From Streptomyces himalayensis subsp. himalayensis (lineage in GTDB: Bacteria; Actinomycetota; Actinomycetes; Streptomycetales; Streptomycetaceae): DNA of 64,000 bases. The position numbers and the translations under genes were made by a program. Where the stretch lies: NCBI RefSeq assembly GCF_013778455.1, contig NZ_JACEHE010000009.1, positions 62,001 to 126,000 of the forward strand. The letters run 5' to 3'. This document shows positions 10,201 through 17,592 of this stretch, one piece after another; position 1 is the stretch's first letter; every line of letters starts with the position of its first letter. The notes under the pieces are model-generated. The model saw nothing but the letters and a program-made list of their open reading frames with translations, did not search any database and was not told the DNA's origin.

Positions 10201-10394
10201 GGCGGGCCCCACGGAGTCCCCATCGCGAAGGGCTCGTACGTCGCGGACTGGGCCTCGGCGAAGGGCACCGGCTCGTCCGGGACCTCCCAGGCCTCGACCT
10301 CGAAGGGGACGGAAGCGGCGTGGACGGCGGGCTGGATGCGCTGGTCGAGGATGCGCTCCACGCGCTCCTCGATGCGTCGGCGTTCGTCGTGCAT
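7287..10394 (-). CDS. Alpha-mannosidase, glycoside hydrolase family 38
   Basis: 1035 residues, cytoplasmic (no signal). Diagnostic GH38 elements are HAHIDSAWLWPIRET (about 260-275, zinc-binding His and Asp) and MWVEADGNLPGGEALARQ near 335, carrying the nucleophile aspartate. These are followed by LPDSFGYN and the C-terminal beta-rich domains. The family removes terminal alpha-linked mannose in a zinc-dependent retaining reaction. The gene lies 10 bp after GH4 and 3 bp before GH29, so all are one transcript with the DeoR regulator. The length is typical for bacterial GH38. Confidence 0.95.
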   Translation of the reverse strand: MHDERRRIEERVERILDQRIQPAVHAASVPFEVEAWEVPDEPVPFAEAQSATYEPFAMGTPWGPPWGTTWFKVRGEVPAEWAGKRVEAVFDLGFVGDWPGNQAEALVHTPDGAPLKAVNPQNQYVPIAHPAAGGEQVDFLIEAASNPDILANGFRPTPLGDKTTAGRAPLYTFARADLAVLDENVWHLSLDLQVLRELMLELGEHDPRRHEIMHAIDRALDALDLDDVSGTATDVRELLKGVLERPAHASAHTLSAVGHAHIDSAWLWPIRETKRKTSRTFSNVTALAEEYPEFIFACSQAQQYEWVRDNYPKVWERIQEAVKNGQWAPVGGMWVEADGNLPGGEALARQLVHGKRFFMDEFGIETKGVWLPDSFGYNACYPQLAKLAGNEWFLTQKLSWNQTNKLPHHTFWWEGIDGTRIFTHFPPVDTYNAEFSGKEMAHAVRNYQDKGRGTRSLAPFGHGDGGGGPTREMMERARRLADLEGSAKVVVEHPDDFFAAARAEYPDAPVWSGELYLELHRATYTSQARTKQGNRRSEHLLREAELWATAAALHAPGYAYPYEKLDHLWKTVLLHQFHDILPGSSIAWVHREAEAEYARVARELEVITSEARAALGTGAPYAFNASPRARAEVVTVPAEVAEALDPGLPRLTDGSSAIFVQVPASGSAPITASVPRPTPVTVTDRVLDNGLVRVEFAEDGTLASVRDLVADREVLAPDSAGNLLRLHTDLPNYWDAWDIDKHYKHRFTDLLDAESVTVTEKGPLLGAVRVERAFGKGSRIVQTVTVRAGSRRIDVETEIDWHEAEKILKAAFPIDIHADRSTAEIQFGHVHRPTHTNTSWESARFEVYGHRWVHVEEPGYGVAVINDSTYGHDVSRTTREDGGTTTTVRLSLVRAPRVPDPEADQGKHRFTYALLPGATVEDAIAEGYALNLPLRVAESGTAVDPLVTTDGPAAVVEAVKLADDRSGDVIVRLYESLGGRTRTTVRPGFPHTGATVTDLLERPLADAQPLTIAEDGTVTVDLRPFQVLTLRFRRA

Positions 10395-10404
10395 GAAGGG
10401 GCTC

Positions 10405-11751
10405 CTACTTCCGGTTCAGGTAGGCGAGGCCGGGGTGCTCGCGCGTGTAGCGGTCGACGAGGCGGCGGGCGACGGTGACGGAGTCGACGAGCGGGTGCAG
10501 GGCGAAGGCCTTGACCGCGGTGGCGCGGGAAGCGCTCTCGGCCGCGGCCATGACCTCGCGCTCGACGGCCTTGACGCTGCACACGAGGCCGGTGGCGTGG
10601 TCGGGCAGGGGCGCCACGGAGACAGGGTGGGCACCGCCCGCGTCGACGAGGCACGGCACCTCGATGACAGCGTCCGAGTCGAGAGCGGACAGAGTGGTGC
10701 GATTACGGACGTTGAGGATGAGCGTGGTGCGTTCGTTCCTGGCGATGGCGCGCATCAGGGAGAGGGCGACCTGCTCGTAGCCGCCGGACTCCAGGTCGCA
10801 GGCGTCCCGCTCGCCGACGCCCGCGACCTCGCGGTTCTCCGCCATGTACGTGGCTTCGCGCTCGGCGCGGGTCCGGTCCCAGGTGGCGAGGGCAGGCGCC
10901 GCGGGGTCCTTCATCTCCTCATAGAAGCGCGACTGCTGGTCGTGGAGGAAGGCGCCGCGGGTCTGAACAACGCCCTGATATGCGCTGACGGCTTCCCGGT
11001 TGAAGTAATAGTAGTGCAGATACTCGTTCGGGATCATGCCCAGGGACTGCAGCCACTCGGCGCCGAAGAGCTTGCCCTCCTCGAAGGACTCGAGCAGCGC
11101 CGCGTCGCCGAGGAGGCGGGGCAGCTCGTCGCGGCCGTCGATGGACAGGCCGCGCACCCAGCCGAGGTGGTTGAGGCCGACGTAGTCGATCCACGCCTTG
11201 TCCGGGTCGCCGCCCAGCACGCGCGCGATGCGGCGCCCGAGGCCCACCGGCGAGTCGCAGATGCCGATGACACGGTCGCCGAGGTGCCGGGACATGGCCT
11301 CGGTGACCAGTCCGGCCGGGTTGGTGAAGTTGATGACCCAGGCGTCGGGCGCGAGCCGGGCCACGCGCTGGGCGATGTCGACGGCGACTGGTACCGTGCG
11401 CAGGCCGTACGCGATGCCGCCGGCGCCGACCGTCTCCTGGCCGAGGACGCCCTCGGCCAGGGCCTCGCGCTCGTCGGCCGCCCGGCCCGCCAGGCCGCCG
11501 ACGCGGATCGCCGAGAAGACGAAGTCGGCGCCGGTGAGCGCCTCATCCAGGTCGGTGGTGACGGTGACCTGGGGGGCGTCCGGGATGCCTTCGGCTTGTT
11601 CGGCCAGCACGCGGGCGACGGCCGCGAGGCGTCCCGCGTCCAGGTCGTGGAGGGTGACACGGGTGACGCGGCCCTCGGCGTGATCGCCGAGCAGCGCCCC
11701 GTAGACCAGCGGAACCCGGAATCCTCCGCCGCCCAGAATCGTCAGCCTCAT
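10405..11751 (-). CDS. Family 4 glycosidase (6-phospho-beta-glucosidase type)
   Basis: 448 residues from the ATG at 11751, overlapping the DeoR stop. The N-terminal dinucleotide-binding motif (LTILGGGGFRVPLVYGALL, 3-21), NFTNP at 141-145, the metal-binding Cys165 in ICDSPVG and His195 in GLNHLGW mark GH4. These enzymes use NAD+ and Mn2+ in an oxidation-elimination mechanism and often act on 6-phospho-glycosides. Whether the substrate here is phosphorylated is uncertain: no PTS is in the window, but a PfkB sugar kinase is encoded divergently. Cytoplasmic. Confidence 0.9.
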   Translation of the reverse strand: MRLTILGGGGFRVPLVYGALLGDHAEGRVTRVTLHDLDAGRLAAVARVLAEQAEGIPDAPQVTVTTDLDEALTGADFVFSAIRVGGLAGRAADEREALAEGVLGQETVGAGGIAYGLRTVPVAVDIAQRVARLAPDAWVINFTNPAGLVTEAMSRHLGDRVIGICDSPVGLGRRIARVLGGDPDKAWIDYVGLNHLGWVRGLSIDGRDELPRLLGDAALLESFEEGKLFGAEWLQSLGMIPNEYLHYYYFNREAVSAYQGVVQTRGAFLHDQQSRFYEEMKDPAAPALATWDRTRAEREATYMAENREVAGVGERDACDLESGGYEQVALSLMRAIARNERTTLILNVRNRTTLSALDSDAVIEVPCLVDAGGAHPVSVAPLPDHATGLVCSVKAVEREVMAAAESASRATAVKAFALHPLVDSVTVARRLVDRYTREHPGLAYLNRK

Positions 11752-12497
11752 ACCTGAACCACCTTTGCACCGGCCTCCTCGAACGCGGCACAGGTCGCCG
11801 CATCCGAGGAGGCGTTGGTCACTACTACATCCAGGTCCTCCGGGCCGCAGACCTTGGCCATGCCCGTGCCGGGGAACTTGCCCGCGTCGGCGAGGAGCAC
11901 CACCTTCTCGCCCGCCTTGATCATGGCCCGTTTGACAGGGACCTCGACCACCGTGGTGTCCATGACGTGGCCTCCGGGGCGAACCCCGCTGGTGCCCATG
12001 AAGAGCCAGTCCGCGTGGAGCTGGCGGAGGTTGTCCTCGGTGAGGAAGCCGACGAGCGAGCGGTACTCGCGGCGCACCATGCCGCCGAGGAGCACCAGCT
12101 CGATGCCGGCGTCGTCGGCCAGTTCCTCGTACACGACGAGGTTGGACGTGATCACGGTCAGCCTGCGGCCGTGCAGCCGGCGGGCGAGACGGTAGGCGGT
12201 GGTGCCGATGTCCAGGAGCACCGACTGGCCGTCCTCGATCATGTCCGCCGCGCACGCGGCTATCGCGTCCTTCTCGGACACGCGGATCTCGGCGACCTCG
12301 GCGAAGGGCTGGTCGCCCTCCTCGACGACCGCACCGCCGTGGACACGGGTGAGGAGCCCCATCTCCTCCAGCTTCACCAGGTCGCGCCGCACGGTGGCGG
12401 GGCTTACCCCCAGTCGCTCGGATAGATCCGCGACGGCCGCGGGGCCGCCGGATCGCAGGGCACGCAGGATCAGTTGGTGACGTCGCTCAGCCAGCAC
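11748..12497 (-). CDS. DeoR/GlpR-family transcriptional regulator
   Basis: 249 residues from the GTG at 12497 (protein beginning LAERRHQLILRALRSGG, the usual DeoR N-terminus); a TTG at 12524 in the same frame is an alternative, and neither has a clear ribosome site. The HTH is near residues 18-45 (VADLSERLGVSPATVRRDLV), and the sugar-phosphate-sensing DeoR C-domain follows (LDIGTTAYRLARRL, ITSNLVVYEEL, LLGGMVRREYRS). It is first in the GH4-GH38-GH29 operon and divergent from PfkB, so it probably represses both directions and is relieved by a phosphorylated sugar. Confidence 0.9.
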   Translation of the reverse strand: MLAERRHQLILRALRSGGPAAVADLSERLGVSPATVRRDLVKLEEMGLLTRVHGGAVVEEGDQPFAEVAEIRVSEKDAIAACAADMIEDGQSVLLDIGTTAYRLARRLHGRRLTVITSNLVVYEELADDAGIELVLLGGMVRREYRSLVGFLTEDNLRQLHADWLFMGTSGVRPGGHVMDTTVVEVPVKRAMIKAGEKVVLLADAGKFPGTGMAKVCGPEDLDVVVTNASSDAATCAAFEEAGAKVVQV

Positions 12498-12510
12498 GCG
12501 ATGAACACTA

Positions 12511-12613
12511 CTCGTCAATCCCAATCATTTCTATGCTCATGTTCGCTCAACTCTTGCCAAGCGCGCGAGCAGGGCGCACGATCCTGTGCACGTACTTGCA
12601 GATAGTTGACGAG
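12511..12613. promoter_or_regulatory. Divergent promoter region with paired TTGACGAG elements
   Basis: CTCGTCAA at 12511-12518 and TTGACGAG at 12606-12613 are perfect inverted copies, one near each divergent start (DeoR operon and PfkB). Their symmetry makes them candidate DeoR operators. This is inference from sequence only; the second copy also abuts the PfkB ribosome site. Confidence 0.4.
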
Positions 12614-12624
12614 AGGATGCGGTC

Positions 12625-13707
12625 GTGCATGAGCCGCCCCTGGTTTCGGACCGGGCCGAGGATGCCCGGCCGGACGTGCTTCTCACCGGGCTGCTCTTCT
12701 ACGACGTCGTCATGACGGGGTTGCCCAAGCCGCCGACCCCGGGCGAGGAGATCTGGACGGACGGCATGGGCTCCGGCCCCGGCGGCATCGCCAACCTCGC
12801 GGTGGCCGCCGCCCGTTACGGACTGGCCACCTCACTGGCCACGGTCTTCGGCGACGACTTCTACGGAACGTACTGCCGGAAGATCCTCGCCGACCAGGAG
12901 GGCGTCGACCTGTCGCTGTCCCGTACGGCACCGGGCTGGAACACACCCGTCACCTTCTCCCTGGCACAGGGCCACGACCGGTCCCTGGTCACCCACGGCC
13001 AGGAACCGCCGTACAGCCAGGACGACTTGATGCAGGGCATGCCCCCCGCCAGGTCCGCGATCGTGCACATCGGCTCCGAACCGCAGGAGTGGATCGCGAA
13101 GGCCGCGGCCGCCGGGACCCGGATCTTCGCGGACGTCGGCTGGGACCCCACGCAGCAGTGGTCCACCGACCTCCTGGGCCAGCTCTCGCTCTGCCACGCC
13201 TTCATGCCCAACGACGGGGAGGCGATGGCCTACACGCGTACGGACACGCCGGGCGCGGCACTCCGGCGGCTCGCCGAGCTCGTACCGGTGGCCGTCGTCA
13301 CCTGCGGCCGCGACGGCGCCCTCGCCATCGACCAGACCACGGGTGAGTTCGCGCAGGTCCGGGCCCTCGACGTCGAGGCCCTGGACGCCACGGGCGCCGG
13401 CGACGTCTTCGGGGCGAGTTTCGTCTCCGCGACCCTCGGCGGCTGGCCGCTCGCCGACCGGCTGCGCTTCGCGGGCCTCGCGGCGGGCCTGTCCGTACGG
13501 CACCACGGTGGAGCGCTCGCCGCGCCCGGCTGGTACGGCATCGACCAGTGGTGGCGGACCACCGGCAGCAACGACCCCGAACTGAGCCGCGCGTACGGAT
13601 TCCTGTCCGACCGCATCCCGGCGGATCCCGGCGCACCCGTGCAGCGCGCACCCGTCACCCCGCACTCCCACCGCTCTCCCCACTCCCCCAGCGATTCCAT
13701 CTCATAG
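12625..13707 (+). CDS. PfkB-family carbohydrate kinase
   Basis: 360 residues from the GTG at 12625, preceded by GAGAGGA. The ribokinase fold is clear: GSGPGGIANLAVAAARYGL near residue 50, and the PfkB signature DATGAGDVFGASF near 253-265 with the catalytic Asp of GAGD. The family phosphorylates sugars and nucleosides with ATP. Divergent to the DeoR/GH4/GH38/GH29 operon, it probably phosphorylates a released monosaccharide, possibly making the effector of the regulator. A proline/histidine-rich C-terminal tail (after about 330) is not conserved in the family. Confidence 0.88.
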   Translation: MHEPPLVSDRAEDARPDVLLTGLLFYDVVMTGLPKPPTPGEEIWTDGMGSGPGGIANLAVAAARYGLATSLATVFGDDFYGTYCRKILADQEGVDLSLSRTAPGWNTPVTFSLAQGHDRSLVTHGQEPPYSQDDLMQGMPPARSAIVHIGSEPQEWIAKAAAAGTRIFADVGWDPTQQWSTDLLGQLSLCHAFMPNDGEAMAYTRTDTPGAALRRLAELVPVAVVTCGRDGALAIDQTTGEFAQVRALDVEALDATGAGDVFGASFVSATLGGWPLADRLRFAGLAAGLSVRHHGGALAAPGWYGIDQWWRTTGSNDPELSRAYGFLSDRIPADPGAPVQRAPVTPHSHRSPHSPSDSIS

Positions 13708-13743
13708 AGATGCATCGCACGCACCCGAAAGGCGGTGGAAGGA

Positions 13744-13887
13744 GTGCACCTCTCGCGTAGAGGGCTGCTTCGAACGGGCCTGGCCACCACGGCTGCCGCG
13801 GCGCTCGGCGGTACCACGGCGAGCTGCTCGGTACCCAGCGGCTCCACCGGCCGCAACACGACTCTCTGGTGCTGGACCGGCGTATGA
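13744..13887 (+). pseudogene. Truncated sugar ABC transporter solute-binding lipoprotein (N-terminus only)
   Basis: A 47-codon frame starts at GTG 13744 with GAAAGG upstream. It encodes a Tat-type lipoprotein signal (SRRGLLRTGLATTAAAALGG), a lipobox ending TASC (Cys28), and then NTTLWCWTG, the typical beginning of mature carbohydrate-binding proteins; it stops at TGA 13885-13887. Everything after about residue 46 of the binding protein is missing, and the frame runs straight into the beta-galactosidase start (ATGA overlap). The simplest reading is a deletion that removed most of the binding protein and probably the permeases. The remnant may now serve only as a translated leader for lacZ. Confidence 0.75.
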
Positions 13888-16800
13888 ACGGACAGCCGCT
13901 TATGGGCCCTTGGGCAGCACGTCCCTGGGAATCACCGGAGACCACCGGGTGGCGGCGGCTGCCCATGCACGCGGTGGACCGCCGGCCCGGCAGCCTCTCA
14001 CTGGACGGCAGGTGGCGCTTCCAACTGCTGCCCACACCGGACGCACCGCTCACCGAGGAGTGGTCCGAGCTGGTGGTGCCGGGCTGCTGGACCATGCAGG
14101 ACCCGCGCGATCTGCCGCAGTACACCAATGTGCAGATGCCCTGGCGCGAGTACCCGCCACTGTCGCCGGCCACCAACCCGACGGGCGTGCATGAGAGGGA
14201 TTTCGACGTCCCGGCCGACTGGGCCGGCCGCCGTATCGTCCTCCAGGCCGGTGCCGCTGAGAGCGTTCTCATCGCCGAGGTGAACGGTCATGCCGTGGGC
14301 ATCGGTAAGGACTCGCATCTGGCGAGCGAGTTCGACGTCACCGACGCGGTACGTTCGGGCGAGCGCAACACCGTGCGGCTGACCGTGGTCAAGTGGTCCG
14401 ACGCCTCGCACATCGAGGACCAGGACCACTGGTGGCACGGCGGCATCACACGCTCCGTCCTGCTGTACGCCACGGATCCGCTCCACCTCGCGGATGTGAA
14501 GGTCCAAGCGGACCAGGGCGGTTCGCTGCGGGTGGACTGCCAGGTGCGCGACGCGCGGGGGCCGCTCCCCCGGGGCTGGTACCTCTCCGGTGATCTGGAC
14601 GGCATCGCGCTGGCCCAGAACGCGGAGTTCGACCGCGTCAACGAAGAGACCGAGCGGGTCTCGGAGTTCCTCGGCGAGGCCCAGCTGTGCACGCGCGTGA
14701 GGGACGTCAGGCCCTGGTCGGCCGAGACACCCGCCCTGTACGGCCTCACGGTGCGGCTGCACCGCGCCGACGGCGGCATCGCCGACACCGCGTACCACCG
14801 CATCGGCTTCCGCACGGTCGAGATCCGCGGGCGTGATCTGCTCGTCAACGGCGAGCGGGTGTTCATCCGGGGCGTCAACCGGCACGACTTCCACCCGCTC
14901 ACCGGCCGTACGGTCACCCCCGCCGAGATGCGGGCGGACCTGGAGACGATGAAGCGCTTCGGCTTCAACGCCGTACGCACCTCGCACTATCCCAACGATC
15001 CCACTCTCCTCGACCTCGCCGGCGAGCTCGGCCTGTACGTCGTGGACGAGGCGGACATCGAGAGCCACGACCACGCCCATGAGATCGCCGACGACCCGCG
15101 CTACCTGCCCGCGTTCGTCGACCGCGTCTCGCGCATGGTGCTGCGCGACAAGAACCATCCGAGCGTCGTGATCTGGTCGCTGGGCAATGAGAGCGATTAC
15201 GGCGCCAACCACGACGCGGCCGCGGGCTGGGCGCGCCGCCACGATCCGACGCGCCCGCTCCAGTACGAAGGAGCCGCGAAGACCGACTGGTCGTCGCGCG
15301 AGGTCGCGAGCGACATCGTCTGCCCGATGTACGCCTCGATCGACGAGATCGTCTCCCATGCCGTCTCCGGCGAGCAGACCAAGCCGCTGATCCTGTGCGA
15401 GTACTCGCATGCCATGGGCAACAGCAACGGCAGCCTCGCCGACTACTGGGCGGCCATCGAGTCCACCCCGGGTCTGCAGGGCGGTTTCGTCTGGGAGTTC
15501 TGGGACCACGGCATCCTGCAGGACCTGTCCGACGGACGCCCCGCCGGCCCTGGCGCCCCGAACACCTTCGCGGACGGCGTCACCGCCCCCGGCTACCGCT
15601 GGGCGTACGGCGGCGACTTCGGCGACACGCCCAACGACGGCGCCTTCTGCGCGGACGGACTGGTCTTCCCCGACCGCACCCCGAAGCCCGCCATGTACGA
15701 GCACCGCGAACTCGCAGCTCCCGTGAGGCTGTCGTACGAGGGCGGGCAGCTGAGGATCCACAACCGCCAGCACTTCCGCGATCTGTCGTGGCTGGCCGGC
15801 GAGTGGGTGCTAGCCGCCGAGGAGGCGGGCACACGGACCGCGCCGGCCGAGCTGCCGCGTGTACCGCCGGGTGGGTCGGCCGTCGTCGAGCCGCCCGCGG
15901 AGCTGAGCGCGAACCACGGAGTCGGCGAGGCCTGGCTGACGCTGCGCTTGACGACGGCTGGCGATGAGCCGTGGGCGGAGTGCGGTACGGAGGTGTGCAC
16001 TCCGCAGGTCCGGTTGCGGGAGCGGCCTTCGGTGTGGCTTCCGGCATGGGCTCCGGCTGCGGTTCCGCCCGCCCCGGGCGCGGTTCCGTCGGCTTCGGGT
16101 GTGGCTGGGTCTCCGGCAGTCACCGGTCCTGCGGTCCAGGTCGAGGTCGAGGTCGAGGTCGAGGTCGAGGTCGAGGTCGATGCGAACGGTCTCCTCGTCC
16201 ATCCGTTGCTGACCTCCTCGCCCGTACTGAGCCTGTGGCGCGCGCCCACCGACAACGACCTGCTGGGCGGCGCCGCGCAGCGCTGGCAGGAGCTGGATCT
16301 CGACAGCCTCGTACGCAAGCCGGTCTCCGTCGAGCGCCGGGCCGAGCGCGTGACGGTGCGCAGCGCGTACCCGACCGGCGCCGGCATGGTCGAGCACGAG
16401 CAGGTCTTCAGTCCGCTCCCCGACGGCGGACTCCTCATCGAGGAGACCGCCGTCCTCCCCGAGGGACTGACCAATGTCGCGCGGGTCGGCACGGTCCTCG
16501 AGACGGTGGAGGGGCTCGACCGGATGGAGTGGTACGGGCAGGGCCCCTGGGAGACGTACCCGGACCGCAGCGCGGGCGGGCCCGTCGGCCACCACAGTGC
16601 CCGTGTGGACGCTCTGTTCACGCCCTACCTGCGGCCGCAGGAGAGCGGAGGACGGTGCGTACGCAGGTTCTCCCTGCTGTCGGCCACGGGTGGCGGGCTT
16701 TCCGTACGGCTGGACGCCCCCAGGCAGATCTCGGTCACGCGCTACCGTGCCGCCGACCTCGCAGCCGCCGCGCACCACGACGAGCTCGTGCCGCTGCCGC

Positions 16801-16928
16801 ACTGCGTAGTTCACCTCGACGCGGCACACCGCGGCCTCGGCACCGCGTCGTGCGGACCGGACACCCTGCCCAGCTACCGGGTGGGGCCCGGCGTCCACCG
16901 CTGGGCCTGGGTGCTTCGCTCCCTGTGA
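13884..16928 (+). CDS. Beta-galactosidase, glycoside hydrolase family 2 (LacZ type)
   Basis: 1014 residues from the ATG at 13884, which overlaps the stop of the binding-protein remnant; a GTG at 13869 is in frame but falls inside that remnant. LacZ hallmarks are RLPMHAV early, FIRGVNRHDFHP, the acid/base Glu in LGNESDYG near 435, the nucleophile Glu in LCEYSHAMGNSNG near 506, and a C-terminal beta-gal small-chain domain (RAPTDNDL, WYGQGPWETYPDR). An Ala/Pro-rich linker at about 715-766 carries a Val-Glu repeat run. No signal peptide, hence cytoplasmic; it hydrolyses beta-galactosides taken up by the cell. No dedicated importer remains beside it. Confidence 0.93.
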   Translation: MNGQPLMGPWAARPWESPETTGWRRLPMHAVDRRPGSLSLDGRWRFQLLPTPDAPLTEEWSELVVPGCWTMQDPRDLPQYTNVQMPWREYPPLSPATNPTGVHERDFDVPADWAGRRIVLQAGAAESVLIAEVNGHAVGIGKDSHLASEFDVTDAVRSGERNTVRLTVVKWSDASHIEDQDHWWHGGITRSVLLYATDPLHLADVKVQADQGGSLRVDCQVRDARGPLPRGWYLSGDLDGIALAQNAEFDRVNEETERVSEFLGEAQLCTRVRDVRPWSAETPALYGLTVRLHRADGGIADTAYHRIGFRTVEIRGRDLLVNGERVFIRGVNRHDFHPLTGRTVTPAEMRADLETMKRFGFNAVRTSHYPNDPTLLDLAGELGLYVVDEADIESHDHAHEIADDPRYLPAFVDRVSRMVLRDKNHPSVVIWSLGNESDYGANHDAAAGWARRHDPTRPLQYEGAAKTDWSSREVASDIVCPMYASIDEIVSHAVSGEQTKPLILCEYSHAMGNSNGSLADYWAAIESTPGLQGGFVWEFWDHGILQDLSDGRPAGPGAPNTFADGVTAPGYRWAYGGDFGDTPNDGAFCADGLVFPDRTPKPAMYEHRELAAPVRLSYEGGQLRIHNRQHFRDLSWLAGEWVLAAEEAGTRTAPAELPRVPPGGSAVVEPPAELSANHGVGEAWLTLRLTTAGDEPWAECGTEVCTPQVRLRERPSVWLPAWAPAAVPPAPGAVPSASGVAGSPAVTGPAVQVEVEVEVEVEVEVDANGLLVHPLLTSSPVLSLWRAPTDNDLLGGAAQRWQELDLDSLVRKPVSVERRAERVTVRSAYPTGAGMVEHEQVFSPLPDGGLLIEETAVLPEGLTNVARVGTVLETVEGLDRMEWYGQGPWETYPDRSAGGPVGHHSARVDALFTPYLRPQESGGRCVRRFSLLSATGGGLSVRLDAPRQISVTRYRAADLAAAAHHDELVPLPHCVVHLDAAHRGLGTASCGPDTLPSYRVGPGVHRWAWVLRSL
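16140..16181. repeat. In-frame hexanucleotide microsatellite (Val-Glu codons)
   Basis: Seven tandem copies of GTCGAG (the last GTCGAT) inside the GH2 gene encode alternating Val and Glu in the linker before the small-chain domain. Like the Glu-Pro repeat near position 420, the unit length preserves the frame when copy number changes. Confidence 0.85.
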
Positions 16929-17032
16929 AGATCGGCGCCTCGAACAGGCGGCCCCGGACAGGAATGAAATGCGCATACTGGGCCATAGGGAAATATCCCG
17001 CGTTCGTCTTCGACAAGAGTGAGGCGGCGATC

Positions 17033-17572
17033 ATGAACAACGGCCAGGTGGCTCTGGCCTTCACCAGCGGCTATCTCTTCGGGCGCAACCACAGGACACG
17101 ATGGGCACTCGCCCTTGCCGGCGCAGCGGCAGGCAGGCGTCTCATGTCGGGCCATAGCCCGTTGGGCACCGAGAAGCTGATGTCCTCCGAGGTCGGCAAG
17201 CTGACCGAGGACTTCCGCAGCCAACTGGTGTCCGCGGGCAGGTCGGCGGCCATGGCTGCGGTCAGCCAGCGCATGGACGCGCTGAGCGACCGGCTGGAAG
17301 AGCGGACCGCGGCGCTGCGCTCCCCCGAAGCCGGAGAGAAGACCAAGAAATCAAAGGCCCGGGACACCGAGCAGGCGAAGGCAGCGGAGAAGGCCGCGCA
17401 AGCGGAGCCGGCGAAGAAGACCAGGGCGGAGGAAGTGGCCAGGCCGGAAGAAGCGGCCAAGAGGGTGAAGCGCGTCGTCGGCAGCAGGCCGAAGACACCA
17501 GCCGACCGTCCCTCCAAGCCCAGGAAGAGCGCCGACACTGGAGGAGCGGCGCAGCGGCGAAGCCACGGGTGA
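17033..17572 (+). CDS. Hypothetical Ala/Lys-rich protein, gas-vesicle-cluster-like partner of SRPBCC protein
   Basis: 179 residues from the ATG at 17033 (GAGG upstream); the long frame upstream is a shadow of lacZ. The first 45 residues (QVALAFTSGYLFGRNHRTRW, ALALAGAAAGRRL) are hydrophobic and Gly-rich. The middle (SSEVGKLTEDFRSQLVSAGR) looks helical, and the last 80 residues are a Lys/Glu/Ala-rich low-complexity tail. It starts a two-gene unit, 20 bp before an SRPBCC protein with an acidic tail. As I recall, a similar pair accompanies actinobacterial gas-vesicle clusters (GvpY/GvpZ), but no gvp genes are here. GGGAAATATCCC at 16988-16999 is a possible palindromic control site. Confidence 0.6.
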   Translation: MNNGQVALAFTSGYLFGRNHRTRWALALAGAAAGRRLMSGHSPLGTEKLMSSEVGKLTEDFRSQLVSAGRSAAMAAVSQRMDALSDRLEERTAALRSPEAGEKTKKSKARDTEQAKAAEKAAQAEPAKKTRAEEVARPEEAAKRVKRVVGSRPKTPADRPSKPRKSADTGGAAQRRSHG

Positions 17573-17592
17573 CATGCCAGGGGTGAGGAACC

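Noticed and set aside
5781..10478. A plus-strand open frame of 1565 codons opposite GH29 and GH38
   Set aside because: It is antisense to two clearly recognisable glycosidases, has low-complexity Val/Gly/Leu composition and no domain; it results from the GC-rich third positions of the minus-strand genes.
12524..12524. TTG at 12524 as the DeoR start
   Set aside because: Not excluded, but family alignment favours the GTG at 12497, which gives the usual DeoR N-terminus; it is kept only as an alternative.
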